From: Megalonaias nervosa
Taxonomy: Eukaryota > Mollusca > Bivalvia > Unionida > Unionidae
Direction: 5' to 3'
Length of the DNA: 64,000 nt
Assembly (NCBI GenBank): GCA_016617855.1
Contig: JAECUM010001871.1
Coordinates: 62,001-126,000 of the forward strand
Shown one piece after another: positions 22,372-34,771 of the stretch (positions are counted from its first letter, which is position 1; each line of letters opens with the position of its first letter). The translations under genes were made by a program, and so were the position numbers. The notes under the pieces were generated by a model. The model did no database searches and was not told where the DNA came from. It saw nothing but the letters and a program-made list of their open reading frames with translations.

Positions 22372-22585
22372 AAGGTCTACTCGGTGGAGAGAAGGTGGAT
22401 AGAAGGTGGAGGAGGAGGAAAAGTAGTCTGGAGGAGAAAGTGGAGGAGGAGAAGGAGTATAGAGAAGTCGAGGATGAGGAGAAGGAGTATAAGGAAGTTG
22501 AGGAGGAGGAGAAGGAATTTGGAGAAAGTCAGGGAGGATGAGGAGAAGGAACTGGGAGACAGGAGAGAAGAATACACAGATGAGT
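22372..22585 (+). repeat. Polypurine tract, GGA/GAA-rich
   Basis: About 210 bp that is almost entirely A and G on the plus strand, with few T and very few C. Imperfect units such as 'gaggaggagaaggagtat' and 'aggaagttgaggaggagg' recur. Frames over it (Arg/Glu-rich on plus, Leu/Ser-rich on minus) have no independent support. Such tracts can form triplex DNA. Confidence 0.85.
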
Positions 22586-24998
22586 AGAATACAATGACAG
22601 GTGGAAATCTATCTCACACTACGAATCAAGTGATGCAATAGGTTATTAAAGGGTCAAGCGGAAGGAGTGTACTTAGAAAATTTGAATCATTTGACTATTG
22701 AATTGTTATTAAATTGTTATTCATTGAATTTCTCCCTTTTTGTATATTTAATCATCCCTGGCCATCGGCATTGCTGACTGGTGACTCGGAGCTGTATATA
22801 CATCCATCTTTCACTAATTTAACTTCCAACCAAAATCGAACCTGGGTGGGACTTCTACAATAGTTTAAATAAAATACTGGGAGCACCCCACCCCAATCCA
22901 ATCATAATATAACACCCCACAATCAAACCCTTCACACAATATTTGTATCCAGTTTCAAAGATGCAGTTAGATTAGACTTTTAAGTGATTATATAGGGTGC
23001 ACTGTGAAATTAACTATTATCTTAACCATGTTAACATTTAACCCTTCACTTTATAGCATCAGTTGCTGTATTGGCTATTGCTATACACTGTAACATTGAA
23101 CCCTTTACCTCATAACTGCCATGATCCCAGAAAGTGTTTGAGACTCAAACAGTGTTTTGCGATCCTAAGTGTGAGTGGCAGTGTCAATGCACATGAAAAA
23201 GATACCTCATCCAATTGAAAATAAGCTATCTTTTCATATGAGCCTATAGAAAATGGTTGGAAATTCAAATCTGAGTTTAAAAGATAACTGCTCTGATTTC
23301 TTCAAAATTAAAAGCAATTAATATTCTTTCAAAGAAAAAGTCAGTTGTTAGACTAAGCATTGTCAAAGATCATCACTACACCCCGACTCATATGCAGACA
23401 CTTGATCATGACCTCACTGGCACTGAATAAAAACATACACCAAGTTTCTGTTTTTAATTCCACTGGATGGTGAAAAATATGCTAGATGCAGTCTTTGCTG
23501 CTCTTGACATTTCAGTAGTAGGTTTGAAGGTAATGCAAGTGCCATTAGTGTTCATCTATGTGCTCACTCAAGATTGGACAGCACTGTTGTTCACACTTTC
23601 CTGCTGGATTCTCTGAGCGAATCCTGATAAGAACCAAGTTGTTCTTGACATATATAATGTTAGCATTGTCAGAACTAATACCCAAGTACAAGTCAGGTAT
23701 ATCTTAGACTTTAGTCCAAATCTGAGATCCGAGTATTTGACAAAATGATGAGGCAACTCCACCTGACAATTTGTATGACATCTTATTATGACTTTCTTTT
23801 CAGTAAAGTTTAGATTTGTCTACAGCAACCACTGAGGCTTATTCTTTCTTGCTCATTTAAACAAAATTTGTCTTAAAGCAACCAAAGGACTAGTTCTTTC
23901 TGGCTCATTTAAACTTCTACATTATTATGTATATATGTGAATGTATGCAATACTATTTGAGAAACACAAGGAGGATGCTTCCACAAGCTACTTTTAATCA
24001 AATGTTTTTTTCTAGCAATAATATGTATGGCTGTGTAAAAAAATGTACCAATATTTAGCTGAAATACTAATCTTGTACTTGTTGCAGCGCTAATCTCCCA
24101 ATGGGTCTGGCTAATTGGTGTTTCATGGAAGTAAATTAAATGCTCTAAACATGCATTCAGAAATGGTTCTTTAAATATTTACAAACTTATCGCAAATCAT
24201 GCATACATTTCCACAATGACTGGCTAAATTAATATATAACCATACTTTGAACAGATCTGTTTGATGACCCTGACATTTCCAGTTCACAAGTAACATTTTA
24301 TGTCTTGGTTGTATCATCATCAAAATTGACAATATTTCTACCACTGAACTAACTGTATATATTTATTAAAATTAGATACAAAAACAGGTTATAAATATTT
24401 AGCACAAAATTTTAACATATAAATTACTTTGGGTTGTTCATAACACTGTGATGTCATAAGGCCGCCAGTATGAGCAAAGTTTCTAAGCATTCAGAACTTT
24501 CATCCCTCACAAAACGTTACCACATGTACTTTCAACAATTTATCTTCCTCAACCAATCTGGATCAATACAACCCTATCCTAAAGCCCATTTATCCTAAAC
24601 AAGATTTTATGAAAATATTACATTATGAATTCTAATTGCTGTCAATCCAGTGAATGAATAAAAAAGTCAGAGATGTTCAAGTGCAGTCCAAATAATTACC
24701 CTTTCAAGGGCAGAAGGAAAAAAGTGATTAAATTCTTCATTTGCCTGATCATAAAAATATATTTAAGTAATCAAAAAGGTATCATGTCACAAAATTTAAA
24801 TGTTGCTCAGATGCAATTTAATAAAAGAAACAAAGGAGTCACCTTTTTTCATCTCAGTAAACATTAATGATCTTTTATAAAGGACTGTCAATATGGACAT
24901 TGTCCAATTAGGATACCTAGAAAATTCTGATATTTTTTCATATCAGCAATTGTCAGATGAAAAACAACGTAGAGGCATATGAGAAAGCACAGAAAAAG
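22586..24998. other. No gene recognised
   Basis: Right part of the GC-richer block up to about 22920, then ordinary AT-rich DNA. Near 23096 'gaaccctttacctcata' matches the end of the piggyBac-type MITE at 16.3 kb and may be a broken copy. Nothing else stands out. Confidence 0.4.
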
Positions 24999-25325
24999 TA
25001 CACAAACCAGGTTCTTCATTTCATCTCTGAGGAGTATATAACTGGTGTTGAGTACACAAACCAGGTTCTTCATTTCATCTCTGAGGAATATATAACTGGT
25101 GTTGAGTACACAAACCAGGTTCTTCATTTCATCTCTGAAGAGTATATAACTGGTGTTGAGTACACAAACCAGGTTCTTCATTTCACCTCTAAGGAGTATA
25201 TAACTGGTATTGAGTACACAAACCAGGTTCTTCATTTCATCTCTGAAGAGTATATAACTGGTGTTGAGTACACAAACCAGGTTCTTCATTTCATCTCTGA
25301 GGAGTATATAACTGGTGTTGAGTAC
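24999..25325. repeat. Minisatellite, 54-bp unit, open on both strands
   Basis: Six units of exactly 54 bp with 'aaccaggttcttcatttcat' and 'gagtatataactggtgttga'. Because 54 is a multiple of three and no unit contains a stop in one frame of each strand, 126-codon (plus) and 133-codon (minus) frames run through it. Both give an 18-residue repeat. I read them as by-products, not genes. Confidence 0.95.
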
Positions 25326-25559
25326 TCAGATCCATGATTCCAATTCATTTCAAAGTCAGCAGATCTACATGCCAATCAACACTTGGTTACTGATCCTATC
25401 AACACATTAAACCTCCTGACCTCCCAACTGTCATTACACAGACACAGCCAACAGTGAAATTGAAGAAGTTAACAAAAGGTCTCCAATATTCCTCAGTGTC
25501 GAAGTTGTCAGATATAAACCAAACAATATTAGAGTCAGACTATAATTTTCAGTACATTA

Positions 25560-26340
25560 TTTGCCCAACCCATGATTCAGATGACTTCTAGGCATTGACA
25601 CCAACATATTATGGTTGAATCTGGAGATTATCAATGAACAGGCCTCAATGACCTTGAAAGTATGAGGTCCTAAATTAAGCAACTGTGCAGAAACCAATAT
25701 TTCTTACCAGACTTGCCATGTTATTGACATTTCAAATCCCAAAATCTAAAGGTTTCTTTCTATCCAAAGTGCAAAGTAACCCACAAAGTTTTATCATGGA
25801 ACTTAATCTAGAATAAATGTTATTGTGCAAAACCCATTTTACTTCAAGTCAAATGACCTTGACATTTGAATCAAAAATCAATAGGCATCTACATTACTGG
25901 TCCCTAGGTGCAAGCCCTCTAAAAATTTTGGTCAAGCAATATCGTCTAGAAATCAGAATATGTGAAAAACATATTTCTTGCCAATGCCATTGAACTTTGA
26001 CCTTCTGCCCCCCAAATAAATCAGTTTCTTTTTATCCAAAGAGCCATCCTCAACTTAGGTTGAGGTCAAGAAATTTTGTGTTTGTACAGAAACCATTCTT
26101 CACTTTTCAGCCAGTGATCTATGACCTTCTGACCCCCAAATAAGCAAGCCTCTTCCTCATAGTGCACGCCATCACAAAGTTAGTCCAGGTTTGTCATGGA
26201 GAACTAACACTGTTGTGCAGAAATATTTTTTCTTCTTTCAATCACAATGACCCCGACCTTAGACTTTGAGCCCCAAGATCAGTAAGCTTCCTCCCAATTC
26301 CAAGGCAAATATTGACACTGTGCAGATTTTAATATTATCC
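25560..26340. repeat. Dispersed repeat, 'tgaccttgacc' family
   Basis: About four units of 160-190 bp. Each has a 'tgaccttgac'-like phrase, 'cccaaaatc', 'tttctttctatccaaagtgc' and 'ccacaaagtt'-type segments, then 'gtgcagaaacca'. Same family at 1-330, 49395-49975 and 51440-52060. Confidence 0.75.
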
Positions 26341-27195
26341 ACAATGGAGCATGTAAGACAAAAGTTTCCAGATGATGACTTACAATTTAACAGTTTTCTC
26401 CTTTAACGAAGGGTGGCATATTCTTCTTCTGTTTTTATCATTGAAACTTTTAATCAGCAGGCAAGTAACAATTTTAAACAAATGTTGTTCATTATATCAG
26501 TGTCAATGAGCTAATGAAAAGTTATTTTTCAACAATTTAGATCATACATATTACCTGTCATTTATTTTTGGACATTGAATGTAACTATAATATTTTAAGA
26601 TATTTTTGGGCTAAAAAGTAATTATTCTCTACCATTGAAGAGCAACAGAAAAAACATCAATAACAAACCCTGGTGTCCTTAAACAAAGAGTTTCAGAATA
26701 TGTACAGAAAATACAGTAGTCTATTACCTTAAATTACCTTTAACACACGTTTGCCTGGATGCATATAAATGTAGCAAGATCTTGACTGTCTTCACTAATC
26801 AGGAATCGTGAAAATGAATACTTTTATTTCTCTGTAGAGTGCACCCAACGGACCACAAAATTCTGTCCCTGATGGACAAGTGTCCTTTATATACATGTTA
26901 AATCTGACAACTTAAAAGAACAGGTTTCATTAACGTGTTCCTTCAAGACCATGTACATATGTATTCATGAATGTAAGTATGTAAGGGGTTTAACAGAATA
27001 TCAGAACAATGCTGTGGAGTAAATTTAGGTATCCCTTAAAAGGCATTCAAAACAATGATAATGGCAAACAGTGTAAAATCCTTCAAAATACAAAGTGGCC
27101 TTTTTTTTTTTTATATAAATCCATTCTTTTAAAAAACTCCAGGACCTCAGCTGGAACATAATCATGGATTGCATTTCACTGCCAAAACACATGCC
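26341..27195. other. No feature recognised
   Basis: AT-rich sequence without repeat relationship or frame of interest. Confidence 0.45.
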
Positions 27196-27296
27196 TCCAT
27201 GAATAACATCTTACAAGATACAGCAATGCAAATCAGGTCTATTCTCCATGAATCACATCTTACAAGATACAGGAAGGCAAATCAGGTCTATTCTTC
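27196..27296. repeat. Tandem duplication, 49-bp unit
   Basis: Two copies of a unit with 'acatcttacaagatacag' and 'caaatcaggtctattc', starting 'tccatgaa' at about 27196 and 27245. Only four or so differences. Confidence 0.9.
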
Positions 27297-27312
27297 ATGT
27301 TAAAGCTAGCAG

Positions 27313-27334
27313 TGGGGTGGGGAGGGGGGGGTGG
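27313..27334 (+). other. G-run with quadruplex potential
   Basis: GGGG-T-GGGG-A-GGGGGGGG-T-GG in 22 bp. The G blocks and one-base loops meet the usual G-quadruplex pattern. Outstanding in such AT-rich DNA. Confidence 0.8.
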
Positions 27335-28100
27335 TAATTTATGTGATGTCCTTTATAAGACAGATTTCATAAGAATTTTACATGACCCATTCTGTGCTGT
27401 TACTCTGATTGTTGCTAACCCTGAAAAAGGATCAACTTTGAAGAAATCAAACATTCCTATCCACACTCAATTTGGCATATCCATGATGCATTTGTGTACA
27501 ATTGAAAATCAATGTAAAATGATGCCTATGAAAAGAAAGGATTTAGCTGTATACCTCATTTCTGACCACAGCATCCTACAAACCAGGAAATGTTCATACA
27601 GTATCAGAGAGTATAACCACATGGTAGCAGTACTGGACATGCATTATACAATTATCAACCCATTTTTGTTTTGTTGGTCAGATTGTTCTGGTCTCATTCA
27701 AAATAATATTTATTGTGCTGCCTCATAAAAAAATCTGGTGGTAGTGGTGATGACTGTGGCAATGGTAATAGTGATTATGATGATAATTATATGATGATGG
27801 TGATGACAACTTGCTATGTGTCTTTAAAGCAGTGAAGATACTAAAAAAGCATTGAAAAATCACACCGAACCACCAATATATTTCAATTTCAAACTGACTG
27901 CTAAAAGTAAGAAAGAAAGAATGAAAAAAGAAAGCACATCCCCTTACCTTCAGGTCTCTAAATTGCTTGGCTTATGGCAGAAAGGTTGCATCATAGTCAG
28001 CATTTGTTTGGAACTTCTAAAATTCAAAGAGGATTGTTTAACAGTTGTAGAAAATATTTATTATAAAAAAAATTAAAAAAAAAAAAATAAATAATGTGGA

Positions 28101-28655
28101 CTAAGGGAGGCAACTCTTCTTGGCTTAGAATGAACCCCATAATATACTAGCAAATAGTTGTAACAATTGGTTGTAAATTTTCCTGCTCTTTTCAATAATA
28201 TATAAATTACCATTAAACCTAACTGACTGATCAATATATTTTGCATTTAGAAAAAAAACATGCTGCACTCTACATCTCGTGTTTAAGTGCACTGTAAAAC
28301 ATGGTTAATTGATGCACTAAAACATCTGTCAAGTCAAAATTTTGTTGTTGCTGGAAGTGGACATGTTTTAATGAGAAAACTTCAGGATATTCCAATTATG
28401 TATTGGTTATCAATATTTTTGTATGACAAGCATGCAATCTAAAAAACATGTCAGTAATAAATACAAATGTCCGCTACCATTCTTCTATTAATGACTATAC
28501 ACATTTTATTTGTCTCATGCTAAAAGCATTATCATCATGTCTGTAAACAAATATTTGTCATACATTTGGGCAAAATAAAATTTCACTATCTTTAATTCTA
28601 ACTCACCTTTTGTTCATTCCCATTTTCAATGAAAAGAAAGAGTTGTCTCCCTTAG
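28101..28655. mobile_element. Possible 555-bp TIR element
   Basis: Left end 'ctaagggaggcaactc' and right end 'gagttgtctcccttag' are inverted repeats matching at 15 of 16 positions. A poly(A)-rich run lies just outside the left end. No target duplication is evident and no frame inside. The GGGAG-CAACTC motif is common in molluscs by recollection, so chance pairing of two independent copies is possible. Confidence 0.45.
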
Positions 28656-28909
28656 TATCTCTATGATCCAACAGCTCCAATTACATAATCTGAATGGAGT
28701 TTGAATCATACCATGACATCAGTGAATTTCTACACTTACGCTTATTAAATTTATTACAGAACATGAAGCAAATCACAGCCTGTATTTCAAATCCACCCCA
28801 TTAAGCTTTTGAAAATCGTTTACTTCCCATAGGGATCATTCAAATTTCTTACTGTTGTCATTGCTATTAAGAATTTTAAATCTAAACCAAGAAAATGTAC
28901 GTGAAACAA

Positions 28910-29084
28910 TAAATCTACACACCCAGATCTGCCATCATATAAGACACTAGCAGATCAGGATCAATGTCTACTTATTAATCCTAACCAACTACACAGAGCC
29001 AAATCTACTGTCCATTATGCCATGGCTGATTTCCATCTATGCTGTACACAGCTAGATCCTACAAACATGTGAGCACATATGGTA
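28910..29084. mobile_element. Double-hairpin MITE, copy 5
   Basis: Shows 'cacccagatctgccatcata', 'agcagatcaggatcaatg', the spacer 'cttattaatcctaacc' and a right end 'gtgagcacatatggta'. Left terminal repeat lost. Confidence 0.75.
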
Positions 29085-29849
29085 ATCATACAATTAAGCT
29101 CTTGTAAGCATAACAGCCTTTCTGTTGACAAATTTGCCAATGTTGTTTTTTATTTCTTCATTATTATATACTTTAGAACATATTTTCTCTATTTCTCTAT
29201 TTATCTATTTATCATTATTTTTAAGGTCAGTTTTCAAATGTAGATACTGTCTTTCCTTTCTTTGTCAGTTCTCAAGAACATTTAACAGGTACTGTAGTCA
29301 TCACATGTTTTATGTAGTTATGCAGTTTGTTACATCACAAACCTAATGTGACATTTATGCATTTATTTGTACCATCTGCATGAACCAAAAATATTCATTA
29401 AAATAAGAGTTTCATATTAGCTTGTTCCAGTGTTATATTTTTAAATTAAACATCAGACCTATGAGCAAAGATTTGTAAAATAAAAAGTCACAACAACTAA
29501 GTATTTATATTTAAAGGGTGTAAAACTTGTCATTATTAACATTCGATGAAAGCACTGCACAGTACTTACCCAATATACTTACATTTTGTTTTTTCATTAA
29601 AAAAATACCACAACAAATATAACAATTCACACACAAAGTTAACATGCAAGCAATTTTTATTACTCAAAATATAAAGATTATGATACACACTCTGGATACT
29701 AATATATCTATTCAAGTTTACAAAGGATTTGATGCAAAAATATTCTGTAATAGAAAATCTATTTCCATTTCTTTGTTCTGTAACTAATCTCTTGCATGGG
29801 TACAACTGTTAAGCACTGATTAAACACATCTACCAAATGACTTTAATTT

Positions 29850-30145
29850 TAGATTAAAAACAACTATGACACAACCACCTTTGAGTGAGATTAAAATCAA
29901 AGAAATATTGCCTGGTGACTTTAGTTTGCATACCTTCATCTGGAGATTAAAAACAACTATCCAAAAACAACTACTATCCAAAAACAACTACAACCCAGTG
30001 ACTTTCATATGTATACCTTCACCTGGAGTTAAAAATCAACTAATTCCCAACCACTTTAGTTTTAGGTTAAAAATAACAAAAAAAAACAATTGAAGTTTTT
30101 GATTGAAAAAAACAACTATTACCCAGTGACTTTACATTTAAGATT
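29850..30145. repeat. Degenerate repeat, unit about 90-140 bp
   Basis: Phrases 'ccagtgactttcatatgtat', 'accttcatctggagattaaa' and 'aaaacaactatcc' recur three to four times with indels. Confidence 0.5.
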
Positions 30146-30734
30146 TAAAGCCTCCAGGCCACCGTTTTACTGTTGCACAAAACTTTTATGTACAAAATGT
30201 GGTACTGGCAAAGGTGTTGCACAGATTGTGCAAATTTTACTTTTGTTTTATTAATCAATCTCACCATGCAACATTAAAAAAATGCTAAATATTTCTGGCT
30301 TTTTATTAATGGTATCATGTGCAAGCTAATCACAACAACTCATTCAAGTTTTTGGAAAACAATTTGAGCCTCTCTGCCAAGAAAACAAGTGAATAGCTAG
30401 TATTTTAGTGTCTTTGGTGCAAAGGATCATTTTTGCAAAGTACAGTTTATAGGTTTAACAAAAAGCAAAGACTTGCTTCAGATGCTGCCATCTTGAACAA
30501 GAGTACCATGAATGGGACATATAGTCCTCTATCACGGCACTAATAGTTCATCTCTGGGATTGATGTCTAACAGGTCTGGATGACTCAGACCTTTAGTCAA
30601 AGATATGCTATCTTGAATGAACTTAATGTGCAGACACCATTTTTTTTTTAGGCTTATTTAATTTTTAGACCCCAGAACCAATAGATTTCTTTGTTACAGA
30701 AGGAATAAGTAATGCAAAGTTTGATCAAACAACA
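30146..30734. other. No feature recognised
   Basis: Nothing supportable seen. Confidence 0.4.
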
Positions 30735-30812
30735 AATACCTTGTCCTGCCAGCGCATTATGTGACAGCAGATTGGTTCTATGTTGTTTGCAACTGGACCT
30801 GACTTACAAGAA
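30735..30812. mobile_element. Double-hairpin MITE, copy 6 (fragment)
   Basis: Only one hairpin and arm remain: 'cctgccagcgcattatgtga', 'cagcagattggttctatgtt' and 'tttgcaactggacctgactt'. Confidence 0.6.
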
Positions 30813-32274
30813 AGCCATAAGGGTATGAAGGCTACAGATACTGCCACATGGAAAGGAGGCTCCGAGGATCACAATTCACAAATTTCTAGGCAATATGTAT
30901 TCAATCTTATAACCGAAACTATGTCTATGATGACTATTTAGCAAGGGTGATCATATATGGTATGATTCTGTGCAAATGTATACGAGGACAAACATTTCAG
31001 AGTCTTCATGAAGCTACCAGGAGAGTAGAGGTGATGGTCCCAAAACAAGTTTCATGCATATTAACCCTATCTTGATCCAACACTCTGTTTCAGCCACCCA
31101 GTGATGGCAATTATATGGCATGATGCTACAATGGGACAAATAAAACATTGGTTTCAAATCCCAAGTTTGCTAGGGGTGGAGTTTTTTTTGGGGGGGGGGA
31201 ATAAAAAAATGATGAATAGCAGTATTTGCTTTTAACTCCAGTTAAATTTTCGTAATTTTTAATAATTTAACTTTTAATTGCAATTTTATTTAATTAGAAA
31301 ACAGAAAAGAGAAAATGATAATGTTTCATTGCTGAAATTTGTTTTTATTTCAAGAAAATAGTTTCTTCTACTACAAATTTGCCTGATATCAAATCAGACA
31401 AAATATCAATGCAACCAAGGATAAAACATTATCAGAAAAAGGCAAACTGCTGCTGCCATAGATTATTTCACAGTAAATCTAAAATTCTTAAAGGTTTTTA
31501 TATTTTTATTACCATTTACTGATGCCAACGTTCATGGCCTGTATAAAACATCAGATTTTCAAAATCTTATCTGCCAATGTTTTCATTTCATTAATCTCTT
31601 CCTCTTCTGACAGAAGTATAACTTGCACTTATCTACCTCTTTGATCTTCAAAACACTTTTGAACATCATTAACTCCAGCCTGTTCTAAATGCACGAAAAG
31701 TATCAGTTTAAAAAAATCAGTTTTTTTCTGAGACATTTTCATCAGATGTACTTAATGGATCAAGGTGTTCAAGATATTAACTGAATTAAGATTTGAGCTC
31801 TGGGGAAGCAGTACACTCACTTCATCAATAGTTAAAGTCTGAAATGTACTACAAAGAAATGAGATAAAAACAAAAGAAATTCAAATTTGTATTATCAAAA
31901 ATAATATTTTTGAGACAAAATTTCATTTTGAATTATCAGTTTATTTAAGGAGTCTTTTCTTTTTTTACTTATCCTGCACTGATCTGCAAAATTCATTAGA
32001 GTTAATCATGAAATGAAATTGAACTGTACTGGCAGGTGCTGAAAATATCATAGTCAAGATGTAGGAACTTGCTTCCCTTTCTTTAATGTATTTCCTGTTT
32101 GCTATTTCATAATGATTAAAAATGGTTCTAATTTTCATCATGCAAATTAAATTAACTCACACTGATAAGATTGTTTCATCAGAGAAATATTTTAAATACA
32201 CTGCTGATAAAGTTCATCTCATTCAAATTTGTAGTCATCCAATCTATAATGTGCTACAAGACAGAACTAATCAC
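30813..32274. other. No gene recognised; oligo(T)-oligo(G) run at 31182-31199
   Basis: AT-rich sequence. The only notable local feature is a T8 run followed by ten G. Confidence 0.4.
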
Positions 32275-32420
32275 CTAATATTTCACCCTGAGAGAGAGAC
32301 CAAATCTGCCTAACATTTCTCACTGCAAGTTGGAGCAAAAATGACTTAATATTTCACATTGAAAGTTGAAGCAAACCACCTTAATATTTCACCTTGAAAG
32401 TTGGAGCTAAACACCTTAAC
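32275..32420. repeat. Minisatellite, unit about 45-50 bp
   Basis: Three to four diverged units with 'cttaatatttcaccttgaaa' and 'gttggagctaaacacc'-type phrases. Confidence 0.75.
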
Positions 32421-32424
32421 ATAA

Positions 32425-33110
32425 TACATACATGCCAAACCCATGAGAGGTATAAGCATAATTATTACATTACAAGTGGCCAAAAAGCATAATTTGGGTG
32501 TAAAATTGTAATCTATATATTACATGCCAGAATACAGCATGTATCAAAAAGATACATTTATTTTTGCTACTAACCTGGTTCTGCAGGTGGTCAAAATTCT
32601 TGTCACAAAATCCATATAGATTAGAACCAGAATACAAACACAAAATATACTGAAAAATTATTTATGTTCAGCACTCAGTAACTAGTTTACATGGGTAACT
32701 TTTGCCGAATGATCATGAAATGGAATTCTGCAATGAGCATGATCATACGCTCAACAGGATGTATTACATTATTCTCGTATTTTTTCATTTAAAGTTTGTA
32801 AAGCAGTGTTGATTTGTCCTTTACTCTGATCTGATATGTTCTGAAGTTTGAAAAGATCCATCTGCTCTAACGTTTCCCTTCATATAACATCAACAACTCA
32901 CATAGTAAAGCATTTCACTAAACATCTGGTGCCATTTTCTTTAAAAGTAAAGACTGGTCTGCTGACTAACTTATCAATATCATTAATCTGTGAGGCAACG
33001 TTCATAATATGAAGAAACCCAGTCTGTTTTCTTGGACGTAGGTCATATACAGTTGCTATAAATAGCAAATAAGGAAAGCACTCTTATGCTATTCATATGT
33101 AACAGTCATC
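32425..33110. mobile_element. Truncated copy of the 882-bp TIR element
   Basis: Collinear with 55025-55715 over about 690 bp. Shared phrases include 'catacatgcca', 'ctaacctggttctgcaggtg', 'gattagaaccagaata', 'aaagatccatctgctctaac' and 'gttgctata'. The right end of the family is not found here; a minisatellite takes over at about 33158. An exon-like segment lies at 32902-33055 on the minus strand. Confidence 0.7.
32902..33055 (-). other. Exon-like open segment inside the repeat
   Basis: On the minus strand a 'ctatttatag' acceptor-like site is followed by 154 bp that stay open, with phrases TVYDLRPRKQTGFLHIMN and LVSRPVFTFKENGTRC. It ends at a 'gtgagt' donor-like site. I do not recognise the protein. 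The related copy near 55540-55635 keeps the acceptor-like site and similar wording but has stops. It may be a piece of transposase, a captured host exon, or chance. Confidence 0.3.
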
Positions 33111-33157
33111 TTTTTAAAAATATTCTCAAATTTTTATGAGTTGAATTAAAGAGAAAG

Positions 33158-33445
33158 CAGCAATCTGATTGGTAAATCTACTTTTATAAATGTGAAAGCA
33201 GCAATTGATTGGTAAATCTACTTTTATAAATGTGAAAGCATCAATTTGATTGGTATATCTACTTTTATAAACTTGAAAACAGCAACTGATTGGTAAATCT
33301 ACTTTTATAAATATGAAAGCAACAATTGATTGGTAAATCTACTTTTATAAATGTGAAAGCAGCAATTTGATTGGTAAATCTACTTTTATAAATGTGAAAG
33401 CAGCAATTTGATTGGTAAATCTACTTTTATAAATGTGAAAGCAGT
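33158..33445. repeat. Minisatellite, 40-42-bp unit
   Basis: Seven to eight units built on 'gattggtaaatctactttta' and 'taaatgtgaaagcagcaatt'. Low divergence. Confidence 0.93.
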
Positions 33446-34771
33446 AATATGACTGAATAATCTAAAGGTCAACACTAACTTAACCTCATATCAGCATCCA
33501 ACAGATCTGCATTACATCTGAGATCTTGATTTTAATGAGACTACTTTTTACACACACAATGTCTTGAATGGGAACAATTTAGATATTGTTTCTGTTGATT
33601 CATCAGACATATGCACAAGTCTGTGACATTGGCTTAATAGTTCAAGTCTGATGCATGCCTGTGTGTGATCGGTTGAGTGCATGACTATTTTTAAACTCTA
33701 CATGTTTGTATGGACTCTAATTTTGTTGAGGGCATAATTAGGTCAATTAGATCTATTAATTAACTTAACTTAATGAGTTTCCCTTTATAATTATAGTATG
33801 TATTATTATCATCACCATCATTGTCATTGTCATCCTCATCCTTGTTAAAACTACAATATAGTGAACTGGATATCATTCAAATGGAATGCCTAGCACTGTT
33901 ACACAATACCAGACTGTATGACATTTAATACAGGATTGGAAAATCATTGGAATCTGTGAGGGAGTTGTTCACTCAGCAAATCATTTTCAGTGGCTGCTGA
34001 AATTGGTAAAGAAGGTGATGATGTACATCCAAAAGGGTGATTGATGGACACTGCTTGTGTAGGTAACCTAAAATCCTGCCTTGTCATTTAGCCTGCATGC
34101 ACTACTATGCCCAGGAAGCCAGTGTTAAATCACTTAGTTTCTGATCCTATTCAGATCAGTATAAGTAATAGACAACCTCTGAATACAAGAGTGTAAAACA
34201 ATGCTGAGCAGTTTTCATCTGCCAACGCCAAGACTTAATTATCTTTTGTAGAGAGAACATTTGTCATAGTCAAAATACTAATTGATAGAAAGGCAGTCAT
34301 GTAACAGACAAGTTGAAGACACTGACCACATGCCTCTTTGTACTAACTGCAAGTTATAATCCTTTCCCATTTAATCTTACTAATCTTGCATGGCAGTAAC
34401 AGCCATGGCGCTATAATTAAACAGAACATTCAACAACAATTTTATGAAAGTACTAAAAAAGCGACAGTGCAAACTCCTAATCCACATAAAAAATATCAGA
34501 TCCAACATGTACACTTGAAAAGATACACAATATCATAATCTGTCCTTTTATCCAGTGACCCGTGTGCCTGTTAATAACCAGTACAACTAAATTTTCTCTA
34601 ATTTTGGTACACTGTGTGGCTGATTCATTTTATTTCTGGTAATTTTTATTGTTTATTTTGTCTGCAAATTGTTACGAACACCGTAAAATTAAATTATACT
34701 GATGTACTGGAAAAAAACAGAGATCCAGGCACACAGATTCTGACACTATGTGATTATACAAAATATAAATG
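33446..34771. other. No feature recognised
   Basis: AT-rich, no supportable frame or repeat. Confidence 0.4.

Noticed and set aside
22366..22587. Arg/Glu-rich frame of 73 codons
   Set aside because: Direct consequence of the polypurine tract; no start context or conservation evidence.
27297..27728. 143-codon frame on the plus strand
   Set aside because: Starts in a G-run giving poly-Gly. No domain, no repeat relationship and no splice context; length is within chance for a 64-kb window.
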